Part shown: positions 22,817 to 34,079 of the stretch, one piece after another
Position numbering within the stretch: position 1 is the stretch's first letter
How the letters are laid out: every line of letters starts with the position of its first letter
Assembly: GCA_037042185.1 (NCBI GenBank)
Contig: JAXQJY010000033.1
Coordinates: 558,001 to 622,000 of the forward strand
Reading direction: 5' to 3'
Source of the DNA: Sordariomycetes sp. S80-01Y
Lineage: Eukaryota; Ascomycota; Sordariomycetes
DNA length: 64,000 nucleotides
Translations under genes and position numbers: made by a program
Notes under the pieces: generated by a model
What the model saw: the letters and a program-made list of their open reading frames with translations, nothing else
Databases searched by the model: none
What the model was told of the DNA's origin: nothing

Positions 22817-23432
22817 GCTCGTCCAGTCGCCCTGGAAAGGAGGAGAGAAACTTTCGATTCTGAGATGGTCTGACCCGTGCCAGTCCCTACTGAAATTATC
22901 TTGAACAAATACTTAGCTTGAAAGGCGGCTAGTCTGGCTTGCTGGACTGTCGGTAAATGCGAGAGCCTTCTGCAGGTTTTGCTTTCCCCGTACTCGTAAA
23001 AGTCAGGTGGATGCGGCAAACCCTCAATAAAACTCTTTGCGAACCCATGTATGTGCATCATCCTTGACGTCTCGCTGCGAAATACCAAAGTACTTGAATT
23101 AAGTAGTAGTACTAGTACTTAGTAGTATTTTATCGTAGGTTGGCGGCGAAAATGCGGCGGATGCTGAAGGGCGACGCCATTACCACAAATTCATGTGGGG
23201 TCAATCGCGCGTCGCCTTCCCGCGTCATGCCGCCGGCACCGCGTCGCGCGTCAAAGAGCTCCCCACATCCATTAACACGCCCCGACCACCTCGAACTCTT
23301 CCCATTCTCCATGCACTTGCAATCTTGCGTCCACCAACGACTTTTCGTTCCGTCCTCTTTGCATCGTTTTCAAGTTTTGATTTTCCTCTCCAACCCGCAC
23401 CTACGCAGTCTTGGGAACGACAGACGCCTACC
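22817..23432. other. Intergenic region INO1-MRC1
   Basis: It holds the INO1 3' end and the MRC1 promoter and leader. A low-complexity run of TAGTA/GTACT steps lies at about 23098-23128. No separate gene is supported. Confidence 0.5.
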
Positions 23433-26400
23433 ATGTCCTCGACACGCTCCGCGTCGCCCGCGTCAGAGCGTGGCTCACCCGAGCCATTGACGCCTCGTTC
23501 CAAGATCAGAGCTCTTCTTGCTGCTGTAGATAGCAGCGAAGATGAAGGCACAAAGGGAAACACGAAAATATCGCCACCACAAAAAGCATCAGCTGCCCGG
23601 GAGAGTCCAGCACTACGATCAGCTAGTGCATCACAAAGTAGTGATGGCAGCGAGGACGGTTCAGATGAGGAGATCCGCCCAAGAGGCAGGCTCGCCGCTA
23701 GAATGATGGGCGCTGCATCTGCGTCGAACTCGGAATCTCCAGCCAAGTCGCTGCCGCTAGACGCGTCCGCTGCCAAGGGCCGTGACGTGGAAATGTCAAA
23801 CGCCTCGGAAGATGAAGACCTCCCAGTTGCTCGCCACCGTCTTCAACGCAGAGCTCCCCGCTCAACAACAACGAGAGACACAGAAAACGCCGCTCGGTCA
23901 CCAAGCCCCAGCCTGTTTGTCTCGTCTCCACCTCAACACTCCGCCCCAAAACCCGCGTCCGACTCCGAAAATGATCTCCCAGCCCTCAAATCTGATCGCT
24001 TCAGAGCCCTCGTCGAGCGCAAAAAGCAAGAGCGGCTCGCTCGTGAAGCTGCCGAAGAAGCAAAGAAAGCAGAACGTCGCGCCCAACAAGAAAAATTGGC
24101 CTCTGAAATCAGCCAGCTTGACTCCGACGAAAACGACGTCTCTGATATTGCGGATGATGAGGGTGGCCTGAAGCTCACACAGGAAGCCAGACCGACGAGG
24201 AAGGCGAGCAAGAAGGCGATCGAGGAGATGAACAGGGAGACGCAGAGAATGCAGAGAAGCATGCAACTTGCACATGAGGCGAAGACGAGGAAGAAGATTT
24301 CGAAGAACAGCTTGTTCGAGAGGTTCAACTTCAAGCCATCGGGGTTGCAGTCAGGCGAGGAGCCGAAGACCACGAGCTCGAGTAGACCGAGCACACCAAA
24401 ATCAGATGTGGAGATGGCGGATGCTGAGACGCCGCCGAGCTCTCCTCCAGCAAAGAAGGCTGAAGGGCTGGAGGCGCCGGTTGTCGCTGTGGACAAAGAC
24501 GAGGACGAGCTCCCTCAAGTGGACGAGGTTCCTGCTCTCCCATTGCCCGCCAAGGATAAGGGAAAGGCTGTTGCAGAAAACGAGTCCAAAATCCAGCCAA
24601 AGCGTCAAGTACGAGTACGCTTTCCCGTCCAACCAACTTCGGTAAACCACGTCAATCTCGACTCCGACGACGAATTGGAGGTCACCAGAACCGAGACCTA
24701 TAAGCTCAAAGCCCTATTCGACCGTGTTCCAAAGAAAACACAGGAGTCTAAGTCCAATCAAACTCTCCGCGCTCTGGCTCAGCTTCATTCCCCTGGAAAA
24801 TCGGGGGCTCGCAACTCGAAAGGCCCATCTGGCATGACTACTGCTCAGCTCGAGGTTTTGTTATACCAGAAAGCACGCCAGCAAGCCAAGATCGAGCGCG
24901 ACCGTCGTCTAGAACTCCTGAAAGCCCAAGGTGTTGTCGTACAGACAGCTGAGGAGCGTGAGAAGCAGATGCAAGAGGTTGACGATATTGTGGCCAAAGC
25001 GCGCGAGGAGGCTGAGCAGCTCATGCGACAGGAGCGCGCAGACGCCAAGAAGAATGGAGAGGAGGCAGACCCGTTGGCCTGGGATGACAGCGAGGATGAT
25101 GACTACGAGGACCGGGAGGACCCTGCCAACGAGGCTGACGTTGAGATCGAGCTATCTGGGTCCGAAGACGAAGAGGGCGAAGAAGAGGAAGAAGAGGAGG
25201 ACGAGAACGTGGACGCCCCGCAGGACATAGGCATGCTTGATGAAGTCGCTGACGACGCCCCCGAGTCCGAGGGTGAAGAAGCTGAGCAAGGGTTTTCGCT
25301 ATCACAGACTGAAGCACAAGAAGAGTCCGAGCACCAAGATGGTGACGAGCCAATGCCAACCATCAAGAAGCGTCGGCGCAATCAGACCGCCATCCTGTCT
25401 GACGACGAAGATGCCATTGAGGCCACACCAAAGCCCAAAACCCATACGACACCAACCGTCCCCGAGTCTGTCACTCCTGGCTCAGTCCTTCGCTCTGCCA
25501 AGAAGTCATTCATCCCTGGTCTGCCAGTCCAAGGCCCCGCCGGCCTTGGCCTGACACAGATGTTCGCAGGCACAATGGACGACAGCCAGATGCCCGCATC
25601 TGCTGGCCCAGCACCTACGCATTCCATGATGCCCGACTTTGACGCCTTCCCTGACTCCAATTTTTCGGCTACCGCAGAAGCTGCCGAAGTTGATGTCGAA
25701 CCTGCCACGCAAAGAGATACGCAGACTCTCACAGAGACACAAGGTGTGCAGCTCGACTTCCAGCAAGACTCCATGCATTGTCTTGAAAGTCTGATACCGG
25801 ACCGTGTCCCTAACACTCAGGCCTCGGAAGTGATAGAGCCGTCTCAGGACGTCGGGCTGGTGCAACACACTCCTCTCAAGGAGCGCTTCATGGACCCGCC
25901 TCATTCGACGGTTGATACAGTCGTGCTCGACCCAGCAGATGCCCAAGAATCTCCTTTAGTTCGCCGTGGACGCCTTCGTCGCAAGATTGATGCTTCCATA
26001 CCTGAAGAGGAGCTCGAGCCCACCGCTCCCGTTGAAAGCACAGCCTTCGCCGCCATGCATGAAGCAGCCCAAAAGGAGAAGAGGAAGGCTGCTATAGAAG
26101 AGTTCAACCGCAAGAAGAGCAAGGCGAAGGAGATGGTCGAGGAACACGCCGAGGAGTCTGAAGATGAATACGCTGGTCTCGGTGGCTACGATGGCGAGGA
26201 GAGTGACAACGAGTCTATTGCGTCTGTCAAGGAGATGATTGATGACGCTGCGGGCAACGACGCCGATGACCGAAAGATCGCCGCTTTCTACGCGTAAGTT
26301 TCTTGCCTTCATATTGCCAGCCTTGACTAACCGACTTAGTGACCGCGAACGCGCCAACGACGAGAAGCAAGTCGAGCAGCTCTTCAAGGATATCACAAAC

Positions 26401-27306
26401 GGAATGCTCCGTCGTAAGCGTGGTGCTGACTACGATCTGTCCGACTCCGACGACGGCGGCGAAGCCCGTCGCAAGATGAAGCGCCGCCAGTTCGCCAAGA
26501 TGCAGAAAGCCCTCTTTTCTGATGAACGTGTCAAGAAAATGGCAGAGAATCCTGGCAACCAGGCTTTCTTGAAGACCATCGAGGACCGTGGCAGCGACGA
26601 CGAGATGGATTTCTTGGACTACGTTGAGGAGCAGAAGGACCAGGAGTCGAGTCAGGAGGCTTCTCAAGGTCCTTCACAGACGCAGGAGGTTGTGCCCGAC
26701 AGTCAGCCTCTACGTGAGACTGCTCAGAACAAGACGAATCCAAGGCGGACAAAGAACGGCAAGAAGCCGGCCAATATTGGCGAAGTCCGCCAGACTCTTT
26801 CCAACCTTTTGGAGGACGAACGCGAGGCTTCCGTCATCCCTGCTACTGAAGCTGGCTCCGACAGCGAAGACGAGCTCGCCGACAAGGAGAATCATCAAAC
26901 GAATCCCCGCCGCACCGATGGTGTCGTCGACCGCCTCTCGCTCAAGCGCCAATCCTCGTCCAACCTATCCACGTCCAGCTCACGACTAGCATTTGCCAAC
27001 GGCCAAACCGGCTCTTCGTCCTTCAAAGTTCCCGCCTTGCTGCGTCGCGCAACGACCAACTCATTCAAGTCCACAGGCTCATCGACCGCTACTACCAACT
27101 CGGCCAGCGGAGGCTTCGGCGACGAGGCTAAGATCAAGAAGGCGGCGGGGAAGAAGAGTGGCATTAGCGCGCTGGCGGCGAGGGAGAGCGAGCAGAAGAG
27201 GAAGATCAGGGAGGGCGAGAGGAGGAGAGAGGCGAAGAAGGCACGAGGAGCGGAGCGCAGGGTTGGGCTAGTTGGCGGTTTGCTTGGTAAGGGGTCTTTT
27301 GAGTAG
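23433..27306 (+). CDS. MRC1: Mrc1/Claspin-like replication checkpoint mediator
   Basis: Fork-associated adaptor that carries the ATR/Mec1 signal to the Cds1/Rad53 kinase. Two exons (23433-26293, 26340-27306; intron 46 nt) give 1275 residues, a usual size for filamentous fungi. The ATG at 23433 opens MSSTRSASPASERGSPE. The protein is very acidic and largely disordered. It has many SQ/TQ sites, clustered near ATQRDTQTLTETQGV and SSQEASQGPSQTQEVVPDSQ, the kind of sites ATR-type kinases phosphorylate. The conserved MRC1-like domain spans the intron: SEDEYAGLGGYDGEESD, then RKIAAFYADRERANDEKQ, LRRKRGADYDLSDSDDG and RRQFAKMQKALFSDERVK. A coiled-coil-like Lys/Glu stretch lies at about residues 190-300. 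The C-terminus is basic. The family call rests on this domain. Confidence 0.92.
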
Positions 27307-27677
27307 ATGCTTGGGTATGGCGTTTGGATATGCAAGGGTACGATTGGCGTGTCTGGGCATTTGCTTAGCGGGTTACGGCGTTCTGATTGATGAATTGATG
27401 ACAGTCACACACGCACACACACATACACTCACTCCCCTAGCCCGAGGGCGACCGTTCTTAAGCTGTGACTTCTACCACCCACTGACGCGGGAACTCCGAC
27501 CTCCATATAAACGCAACTCGAGCCTGCTGAAAACAAATAGAGGCGTTGAATGTTCCAGCCGGGCGCTCGGTGCTTTCCAGAGACCAACGACATGATGGTT
27601 GGGTGATGGTTTAAGGATTCTCATAAGATTCGAACATGGTATATATTTCCAAATAATCATTCTGGTCTTCAACAATT
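27307..27677. other. Intergenic region with CA-rich microsatellite
   Basis: 3' flank of MRC1 and upstream region of tRNA-Val. An imperfect CA-rich tract lies at about 27405-27433. A TATA-like TATATATTT at 27640-27648 lies about 30 nt before the tRNA. Confidence 0.6.
27640..27648 (+). promoter_or_regulatory. TATA-like element upstream of tRNA-Val
   Basis: TATATATTT about 30-38 nt upstream of the tRNA 5' end, matching the position of the equivalent element of the minus-strand copy at 5387-5396. Confidence 0.55.
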
Positions 27678-27766
27678 GGTTTCGTGGTTTAGTTGGTCAT
27701 AACATTTCGTTAACATGTATCAAATACATCCCGAAAAGGTCCCCGGTTCGAGCCCGGGCGAAATCA
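27678..27766 (+). tRNA. tRNA-Val (AAC anticodon), with 15-nt intron
   Basis: This is an 89-nt gene with acceptor GGTTTCG/CGAAATC, discriminator A at 27766, anticodon AAC at 27712-27714 and an intron at 27716-27730 after position 37. It is identical to the copy at 5270-5358. Shared flanks are short: about 8 nt upstream (caacaatt) and about 25 nt downstream (cgccgccatttc ... ttttttgctcga). This suggests either duplication of a short cassette or constraint on the flanks. Confidence 0.95.
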
Positions 27767-27781
27767 TTTCGCCGCCATTTC

Positions 27782-27787
27782 TTTTTT
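27782..27787 (+). terminator. Pol III terminator of tRNA-Val (plus strand)
   Basis: T6 about 16 nt after the tRNA end. A further T7 follows near 27803-27809 as a backup. Confidence 0.8.
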
Positions 27788-28692
27788 GCTCGATTTGCAT
27801 CCTTTTTTTCTTCTCCTTCTTGTCCTGTCCCTGTCGCGTCTAACGCATATCCTGTGGCCGTTGTCTGCCTTTTTGAGGACCGTCCTGAGGGGGAAGGTGG
27901 AAGCGGCAAACAGCCATTGGGGCATTTGGGGTATTGTGGTGGCTAGACTGAGGTCTCTTCGTGCCTGTACTTGAAATGAACCGGACAGAAATTAAAACAA
28001 AAAGAATTAAACACCCAACGTCCGGTATTCACTAGTCGGACAAGCTCTGTCAGCTCTTCGCCAGAGACCCTCCATAACTGTGACAGATGTGTCGCACAAC
28101 CCATCTCCACGGGCGTGTCGGACGAAGAACTGGCGACAACTCTAACAATTCCGCATTCCGAACGTACCGCCTTCCACCTATCTGCGCCCGCTGTATCGCA
28201 ACCCGAATCATCAGGACATTAAGCTAGGATCAAAAGTATTGACCAGTGTGTGCCTTTTATGACCCGTCATGGGACCTTCACGTGACTCTCACCAACGGAT
28301 CGCAACAGTCGTACGCTCAAGCGAGAGCGTATAAGGACAACCTGCGCTCCATCCAGAAGCGCATCAAAACAACAAGCAATCCACGGCAGCGCACATACAG
28401 GAGATGTTCTCCCTACTAGTATATAGGACTCACGAGTCCTTCACATTCATTAGATACAACTCAGCTATCAACACAATTATCAACGCTTAGTTACGGTACC
28501 TACCAACCCCATAACTTCAGCACTCGACTGTGACGACTAACCAGTTTCGCAATTGTGGCCCACCGTACTACGAACAAACAAACCGAGTCTCTGATCTACC
28601 TACACTGTAGTTAGACCAGGCCTGAATTCCACATGCTCTGACTTATTGACAGACCACCCACCACCCGCAGAAAACACCACACAATCTTCAAG
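27788..28692. other. Intergenic region upstream of the 28.7-kb gene
   Basis: No gene supported. Composition shifts to less GC-rich from here on. A short inverted motif (aggactcacgagtcct) lies at about 28426-28441, and the leader before the ATG at 28693 is A/C-rich. Confidence 0.45.
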
Positions 28693-29719
28693 ATGATCAA
28701 CGCACCCAGAATTCACGACATTCCTGCGAATGACTCGGCGCTAGCATACAACGAAGATGAGCTAGTTACCGTCTTGACCAACATCTACAAGCACTTCATC
28801 GAGGTTGCCTACCTCCCAGAGAAAGGAGTCTTGTTCCCTCCGCAGGATACCGGGCGACACACGTTAGATATGAACTATCTCCGCGATGAGCTCCATCTTG
28901 ATGCGCGCGTTATATCACTGCTTGAGCGTCTCCCCTATGTCTCTCGCAAGGACTTCCCCGAGTGCGAGTGGTACCCTAGCGCCCACGTCGTTAATTATCT
29001 TGACCATGAAGATGCGCTGCGTGCACGAGACCCCGCAATGCTCAGCGCTACCGGCGGTGGCGACGAACAGCATGTCCCGAACGTTGAATTCATGAGGCCC
29101 GGGGACGTGGCTTTAAGTTTACCGGCGAACCCTAGCGACTATATGTTCACTCTGATCCTGGACACCGCCGCCAGTCAGTGGCCTCTACGCATGAATATAG
29201 TCTTAATGAATGCTAAAAGGAACGCAGACAGTATTCGTCGACTTCATAGCTACTGTGAGCTCCCTAGTTCCGTCGATCGGGCTAAGCTTGAGGTACCGGA
29301 GCATGAGAACCACTATCGGAATCAGCCTGCGTATCACGCGCCAACGTTCTTCTACGATTACTATTCTAGATTACGCTCGCTCGAGTATATACCCTTTGCT
29401 ATGGGAATTTATTATATACACGGGCCTTGTGTACGTTCGTTTCTGGTCTTGACTTGGTTGCGTTGCTCATTATCATAATCAGGATGTGTCGTCGTCTATC
29501 AGCGCAAACATCATGCGCCGATACTACGGCTGGCCCGATGACTTTCGACGTGACGCGTGGCGCGAAGCAGCGGATAGGGTCAATAATGAAGCGTGGGAGG
29601 CTGAAGAGCGCTTGGAGGCGTCCCTTAGCCTTCAAATGCGAGATGAAAGCTATACTGAGCAAACCATGGAGAGGGTGACCGCTGAAACTGTGGCTAAGCT
29701 TAGATTAGACAATGTCTAG
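28693..29719 (+). CDS. Hypothetical protein, family not recognised
   Basis: Two exons (28693-29430, 29483-29719; intron 52 nt, donor GTACGT, acceptor CAG, phase 0) give 324 residues. The ATG follows an A/C-rich leader (cttcaagATG). The protein is acidic, soluble by appearance, without signal peptide or membrane segment. Visible features are an aromatic stretch PTFFYDYYSRLRSLEYIPFA in the middle and a C-terminal, charged, probably helical region (AWREAADRVNNEAWEAEERL). I see no catalytic or metal-binding motif. It may be a lineage-limited gene. It stands between tRNA-Val and the amine-oxidase gene, and its strand and promoter are independent of the proline genes. Confidence 0.65.
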
Positions 29720-30266
29720 CGAAGATTGATGGAGGCGCATCCCGAAAGTGGCTCAATGACATCAAGTTTTGGAAGTGGTGGCTTTCGAAATAGGAAGACA
29801 GCAACTTAATAAATGGACGACATCAAGCGCATGATGAGAAGTGGACGGGATCCCGTATTTTCCACTGGATATGGTCGTATGTGCTGGACACTTGAAACAC
29901 AAAACATTATACCTTTGCAGAATCTGGGCCCAGTGGTTAAAGGATGTATAAGCCGCTACATGCTTGTGAACATCGAGTTGACCGTGAAGGATCGTGATGG
30001 CGCTCCAGACAGTGTGGAGCTATCATGTTCTGACCATCCTGTAAAAAAGAGCGACTAGTGAATTAAGTTGGTATCGTAGAAGTTCATGTAGTAGCAGTTT
30101 AGCGCGCTTGAGACTTCAATGCCGACACAGTGGCATCCCATCACCAGACGACTGGCAGCAAGTGATTGGAGAGTTTGATTGTGATTCATCTTAGTCTTGA
30201 CTCCTGATACAGGAAAGAAACCCATACATTGTGAATGTCAGGTTATTAAACCCTGTGACTCGATGC
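29720..30266. other. Convergent intergenic region
   Basis: AT-richer spacer between the 3' ends of the hypothetical gene and the amine oxidase gene. An 81-codon frame at 29813-30058 has no motif and is not called. Confidence 0.5.
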
Positions 30267-31632
30267 TCAAAGTCGAGAAGAAAATGTGGTGCGCCGGTCG
30301 CGAAGTAGTTCCTTCATCTCTCTCGATGTACCAACGCGCCAGCTTACTCCATCACCCGGTTTAGACCCGGCTTCCTCTGGCTTCCACTGCCAGCGAGGGA
30401 GCGCTTGGTGACCTTGTTTGAGAAGCTCAACAACCCAGTTTCCAACGACAGGCATCATCTTAAAACCATGTCCCGAGTCCCCCGTCAATACTACAACAGA
30501 TTCGCAGGTCCCAGGAATGAAATCAATACAGTACTCAGAGTCAGCTGTGTCAGAGAACCAGCAGAACTTGTGATCGACGAAGGGACGTTCAGCGAGCCAT
30601 GGTAACGTCTCTCTGAGCAATTTTCGAAGCTTTTGCTCATCCTCGGGTGGGATGAAGCCGGACCATCCAGCATTTGAAAGATTCGAGGGTGGCAGAGAGA
30701 TACCGCTTTCTCCAGTATTCGTATAACCAGCACCCAGGGGACACAGCTTGAGTAGGCGAGAAGCTGGATCTGCTTCGAAAAAGAAGCCCAAGTCGCGCAC
30801 GTTGATCACAGGCAGGTGTCGGAGTAGGTTCACCTCTTCCTCTGTAAGCTGGATATGCACGACAGACCAGCAACGGGCAACCGCAAAGTTGCCGACCTCG
30901 GGAACAAGAGACGCGACGTTTGCTCCGAGGGCACAGATGGTCAAGGCTCCTTCGTGAACAGTGCCGTCGGCCGTCTGGACCCCTGTGCAACGTCCCGATG
31001 GGTCGTATAGCAGCTTCTCAACCAGACCACGCCTCTCTCCTAGTTGGAACCGAACGCCTTGCGATGCGCAGTGCTTCTGGACAGCGGCAAGGGTATCGCC
31101 CGAATGTGAGTATCCCGCGAGACGATTGAAGTAGCCACGGAAGCCGGTCAGTGGTCCGGTCAGTTGCCACGCGTATTTCTGGAAATCACTCCTCTGTTTT
31201 AGTACTTGTGTCTCATTCTCGAATTGAGGCAGTCTCGAGACCGATTGCAAGTTCTTCGTCAATGTATCGACAGCTTTCTGAGGGGCTACACCCGACACCG
31301 AATTTATGTACCCGGTCTGGTGATAGTGCGGGCCAAAGAGAGGCGTTTTCCAGCCTTCTATAGCTTCCTACAAGAAAGCTTCTTTTAGTATCATATACTT
31401 TGAACTTAGTCGTGGGGGATTTGGGTACCAGTGTCAATGCAGTATAGAACGGGTCTTCGTACTCCGCCCTTATAATCTTGTTCAGATCATTCGCCGCAGA
31501 GTAGGGTGAAGGGGCGACTTTGGCACGGTCGAAGACGGTGATGTTGGAGTAGCCAGCCTCTGCGAGTCGGAGCGCTGATGAGAGTCCCCACGCGCCAGCG
31601 CCAAGGACCAACACAGGGGCTGTCTTATCCAT
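30267..31632 (-). CDS. FAD-dependent amine oxidase (fructosyl-amine/saccharopine/sarcosine oxidase family), peroxisomal
   Basis: Two exons (31632-31429, 31367-30267; intron 61 nt) give 434 residues, normal for the family. The N-terminus has the FAD Rossmann motif VLVLGAGAWGLSSALRLAEAGY. The intron joins FYTALTL to EAIEGWKTPLFGPHYHQTGY, matching amadoriases and fission-yeast Fap2. Near the C-terminus, KFCWFSDTADSEYCIDFIPG holds the Cys that in monomeric sarcosine oxidase and amadoriases binds FAD covalently, followed by GDSGHGFKMMP. The last three residues are SRL, a PTS1 peroxisomal signal, which fits an H2O2-producing enzyme. Family members oxidise secondary amines: sarcosine, pipecolate, saccharopine, N-methyl amino acids or fructosyl amino acids. 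The substrate cannot be read from sequence. Its neighbours suggest N-methylproline as one candidate. Confidence 0.9.
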
Positions 31633-32222
31633 GACAATCACTTTACCGCCAGGGGAAGATATGATAGACTCTCATACAGCACAGAGGATGCTACTGACAA
31701 GAAAACTAGAAGAGGTCGGTATCAACGACAAGCCACCATCTATAAGTCATTGGAGACAGTTGCAATAGCATGCTGATAACGAGGGGCGTGGCTCCATCGA
31801 TGATGGTGGGGTTGGAAGAGAGGCTAGCGTACATGTATGCGCGCCCATGATCCGCCACATGCCTACTCTAGTTATTGCGAAGAGAGCCTCAGTCCCATAT
31901 GCTACAGCTTGGATTGCTCAATTGGTGGCCCTCATGTCATACCCTCTTTTTATACGGTGAAGACCGAGCCTAACCTGGTGGAATGCAGGATCTTGAACTT
32001 TTACACCTGGCTGCTGGTCTTGAAGCAAATATAGACAGACATCTCTTCATATTGGCCGCCTTCAACCAGCATACAATATAATGAACCGATCTGGGGGCAA
32101 AAATTTGATTTTGAGGCAATCTTAGCCTGCAATGACTATAACGATCCTTCAGATAGGCATCAATAGCTGCCTTTGGGATAACCATGTTTCCCCCCAAGCC
32201 ATGCCTGAATCTTTGCTGCAGT
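31633..32222. other. Spacer between P5CDH 3' end and amine oxidase start
   Basis: About 590 bp of AT-richer sequence. It must hold the P5CDH terminator and the amine oxidase promoter, both minus strand. No gene is supported; a 75-codon frame at 32197-31970 shows no motif. Confidence 0.5.
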
Positions 32223-34079
32223 CTACTCCTTATTGCTTGGGTACAGAACGCTATCTAGGGTCTTGTAATCCTCCTTGAGGGTACGCGGAGAGGCGAACCG
32301 CTGCACTAGCCCGACACTGCCAGCTTTGTCGTTCGTGCCACTAGACCTGCCACCACCAAAAGATTGCTGGCCAATGACGGCGCCAGTTGTTTTGCAATTC
32401 GTATAGAAGTTACCAGCAGCGAAACGAAGCCTCTCCTCAGCAAGGCCGATGGCTTCTCTATCACTAGCGAAGATGGCGCCGGTCAAGGCTAGTCCACCTC
32501 CGTGTTCGTCGATAGTATCGAGTGTCTGGTCGAACTCTCCATCAGGATAGATGTGAACAACGAGTACAGGACCAAACAACTCCTTGTCGAATAGTTCGTG
32601 GACTGTTTCCCTGGTGGCGTACACAGAAGGCTGAATGTACAATCCTTCTGAATCATCGTAAGTCCCGCCGTAGACTTTTTCTAACCTCTGATCTTTGTTC
32701 GCCGAATCAATTGCGCTCCTGATTTTGGCAAATGATTCCTTGTGAATCACTGGGCCCAGGAAATTCTGCCAGTTCTCAGGTGGACCCATGTTGACCTTGT
32801 CCAGCTCGTCGCGTAGCTGTTCCAAGAACGAGGCAGATTGACTCTCCGGTACGTAGACTCTGGAGCATGCCGAGCATTTCTGACCTGCATATTCAAAAGC
32901 AGCGCGGATCGTATGCTTGACAGCGTTTGGGATGTCAGCGGATCTATGGACGAGATGGAAGTTCTTGCCGGACGTCTCGCCAACCAGACGAGGCAGCTCG
33001 CGATAACGTTTCGAGGCAATTCCCTCAGCGGCTTTGAGGTGAAGACTGCGGAAAACGTCTGAAGAGCCGGTGAAGTGAAGCGCAGCGAAATTTGGGTGGT
33101 TGAAGACTACATCTGTGATTTCCCTGGCATCTCCAGGAATGAATTGAACCACATTGGGCGGTAAGCCGGCTTCCAACAAGATCTTGTGAACAAGATAACT
33201 TGAGTATACCGAATGGGGAGAGGGCTTCCACAATACGACATTTCCCATGATCGCAGGTGCCGAGACGAGGTTGCCGCCAATCGCCGTAAAGTTGAACGGC
33301 GAGACAGCATAGACGAACCCCTCAAGTGGTCGCCAGTCAGTGCGTCTTTTGACAGAATTTCAAATCAGCATTTCCCAATAACGGCAAGATTTTGAAGACG
33401 ACATACCCGTGTTCGCCCTTTGCAATTAAATCCGGCTGGTTCTCGTAGATCTTCTGAGCAAATGACACATTGAATCTGTAAAAGTCGGCCAGCTCGGCCG
33501 CCGCGTCAATCTCAGCTTGCCAGGCGTTCTTCCCCTGTCCAAGCATCGTGCTCGACAGCAACTCATCGCGATATTTGCCCGAGACCAGCTCTGCGGCTCT
33601 CAGAAACACGCTGGCCCTGTCGGTGAAGGGCGTGTTCGCCCACTTCAGCTTGGCACTCAGAGCGTCTTCGATTGCTCTGGTCACGTCTTTCGAAGATGTT
33701 TGCGCGGCTCTGGCGAACTCTTGCCTCTGCAAAGAGGGCATCCTGGTCTCAAAGACTTTATCTTCATTGGAAAATGACTCAACACCCCCTATTACCTGTG
33801 GGACGTGTACTGGCAGGCGAGACTTCAACTGGTGAAGAGCAGCCAGAATGCTTTCCCGCTCGGGCGAAGCAGGAGAGAATTCGCGCTTCACGCAAAAGGT
33901 TAGAAGATCTGTCATTTCTGTTGAGGTAAGGGCTATGAGCTTACATTGGGCTCGTTGAAAGGCTTGGGGATCTTGAATTGACCGGCGCTGGATACCCAGG
34001 CCTTTTGAGAGACGACGAATCCTTTATGGCGACCGGTCGTCCGTAGCCGATCTATGCTGCATCTTCCGCTGCGATACAT
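32223..34079 (-). CDS. Delta-1-pyrroline-5-carboxylate dehydrogenase, mitochondrial
   Basis: Second step of proline catabolism: P5C (as glutamate semialdehyde) plus NAD+ gives glutamate. Three exons (34079-33945, 33885-33407, 33345-32223) give 578 residues, the usual length. The first exon encodes a presequence MYRSGRCSIDRLRTTGRHKG rich in Arg and free of acid until residue 10, ending in FKIPKPFNEPN, the conserved start of the mature enzyme. The aldehyde dehydrogenase core is complete: YAVSPFNFTAIGGNL, VLWKPSPHSVYSSY, FTGSSDVFRSL, the general-base Glu in LVGETSGKNFHLV and the catalytic Cys in EYAGQKCSACSRVY. The first intron uses an unusual gtgaag acceptor, chosen because it restores EPN-REFSPASPER. 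The gene is divergent from proline dehydrogenase (start codons about 770 bp apart). It is orthologous in function to yeast PUT2 and Aspergillus prnC. Confidence 0.95.
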
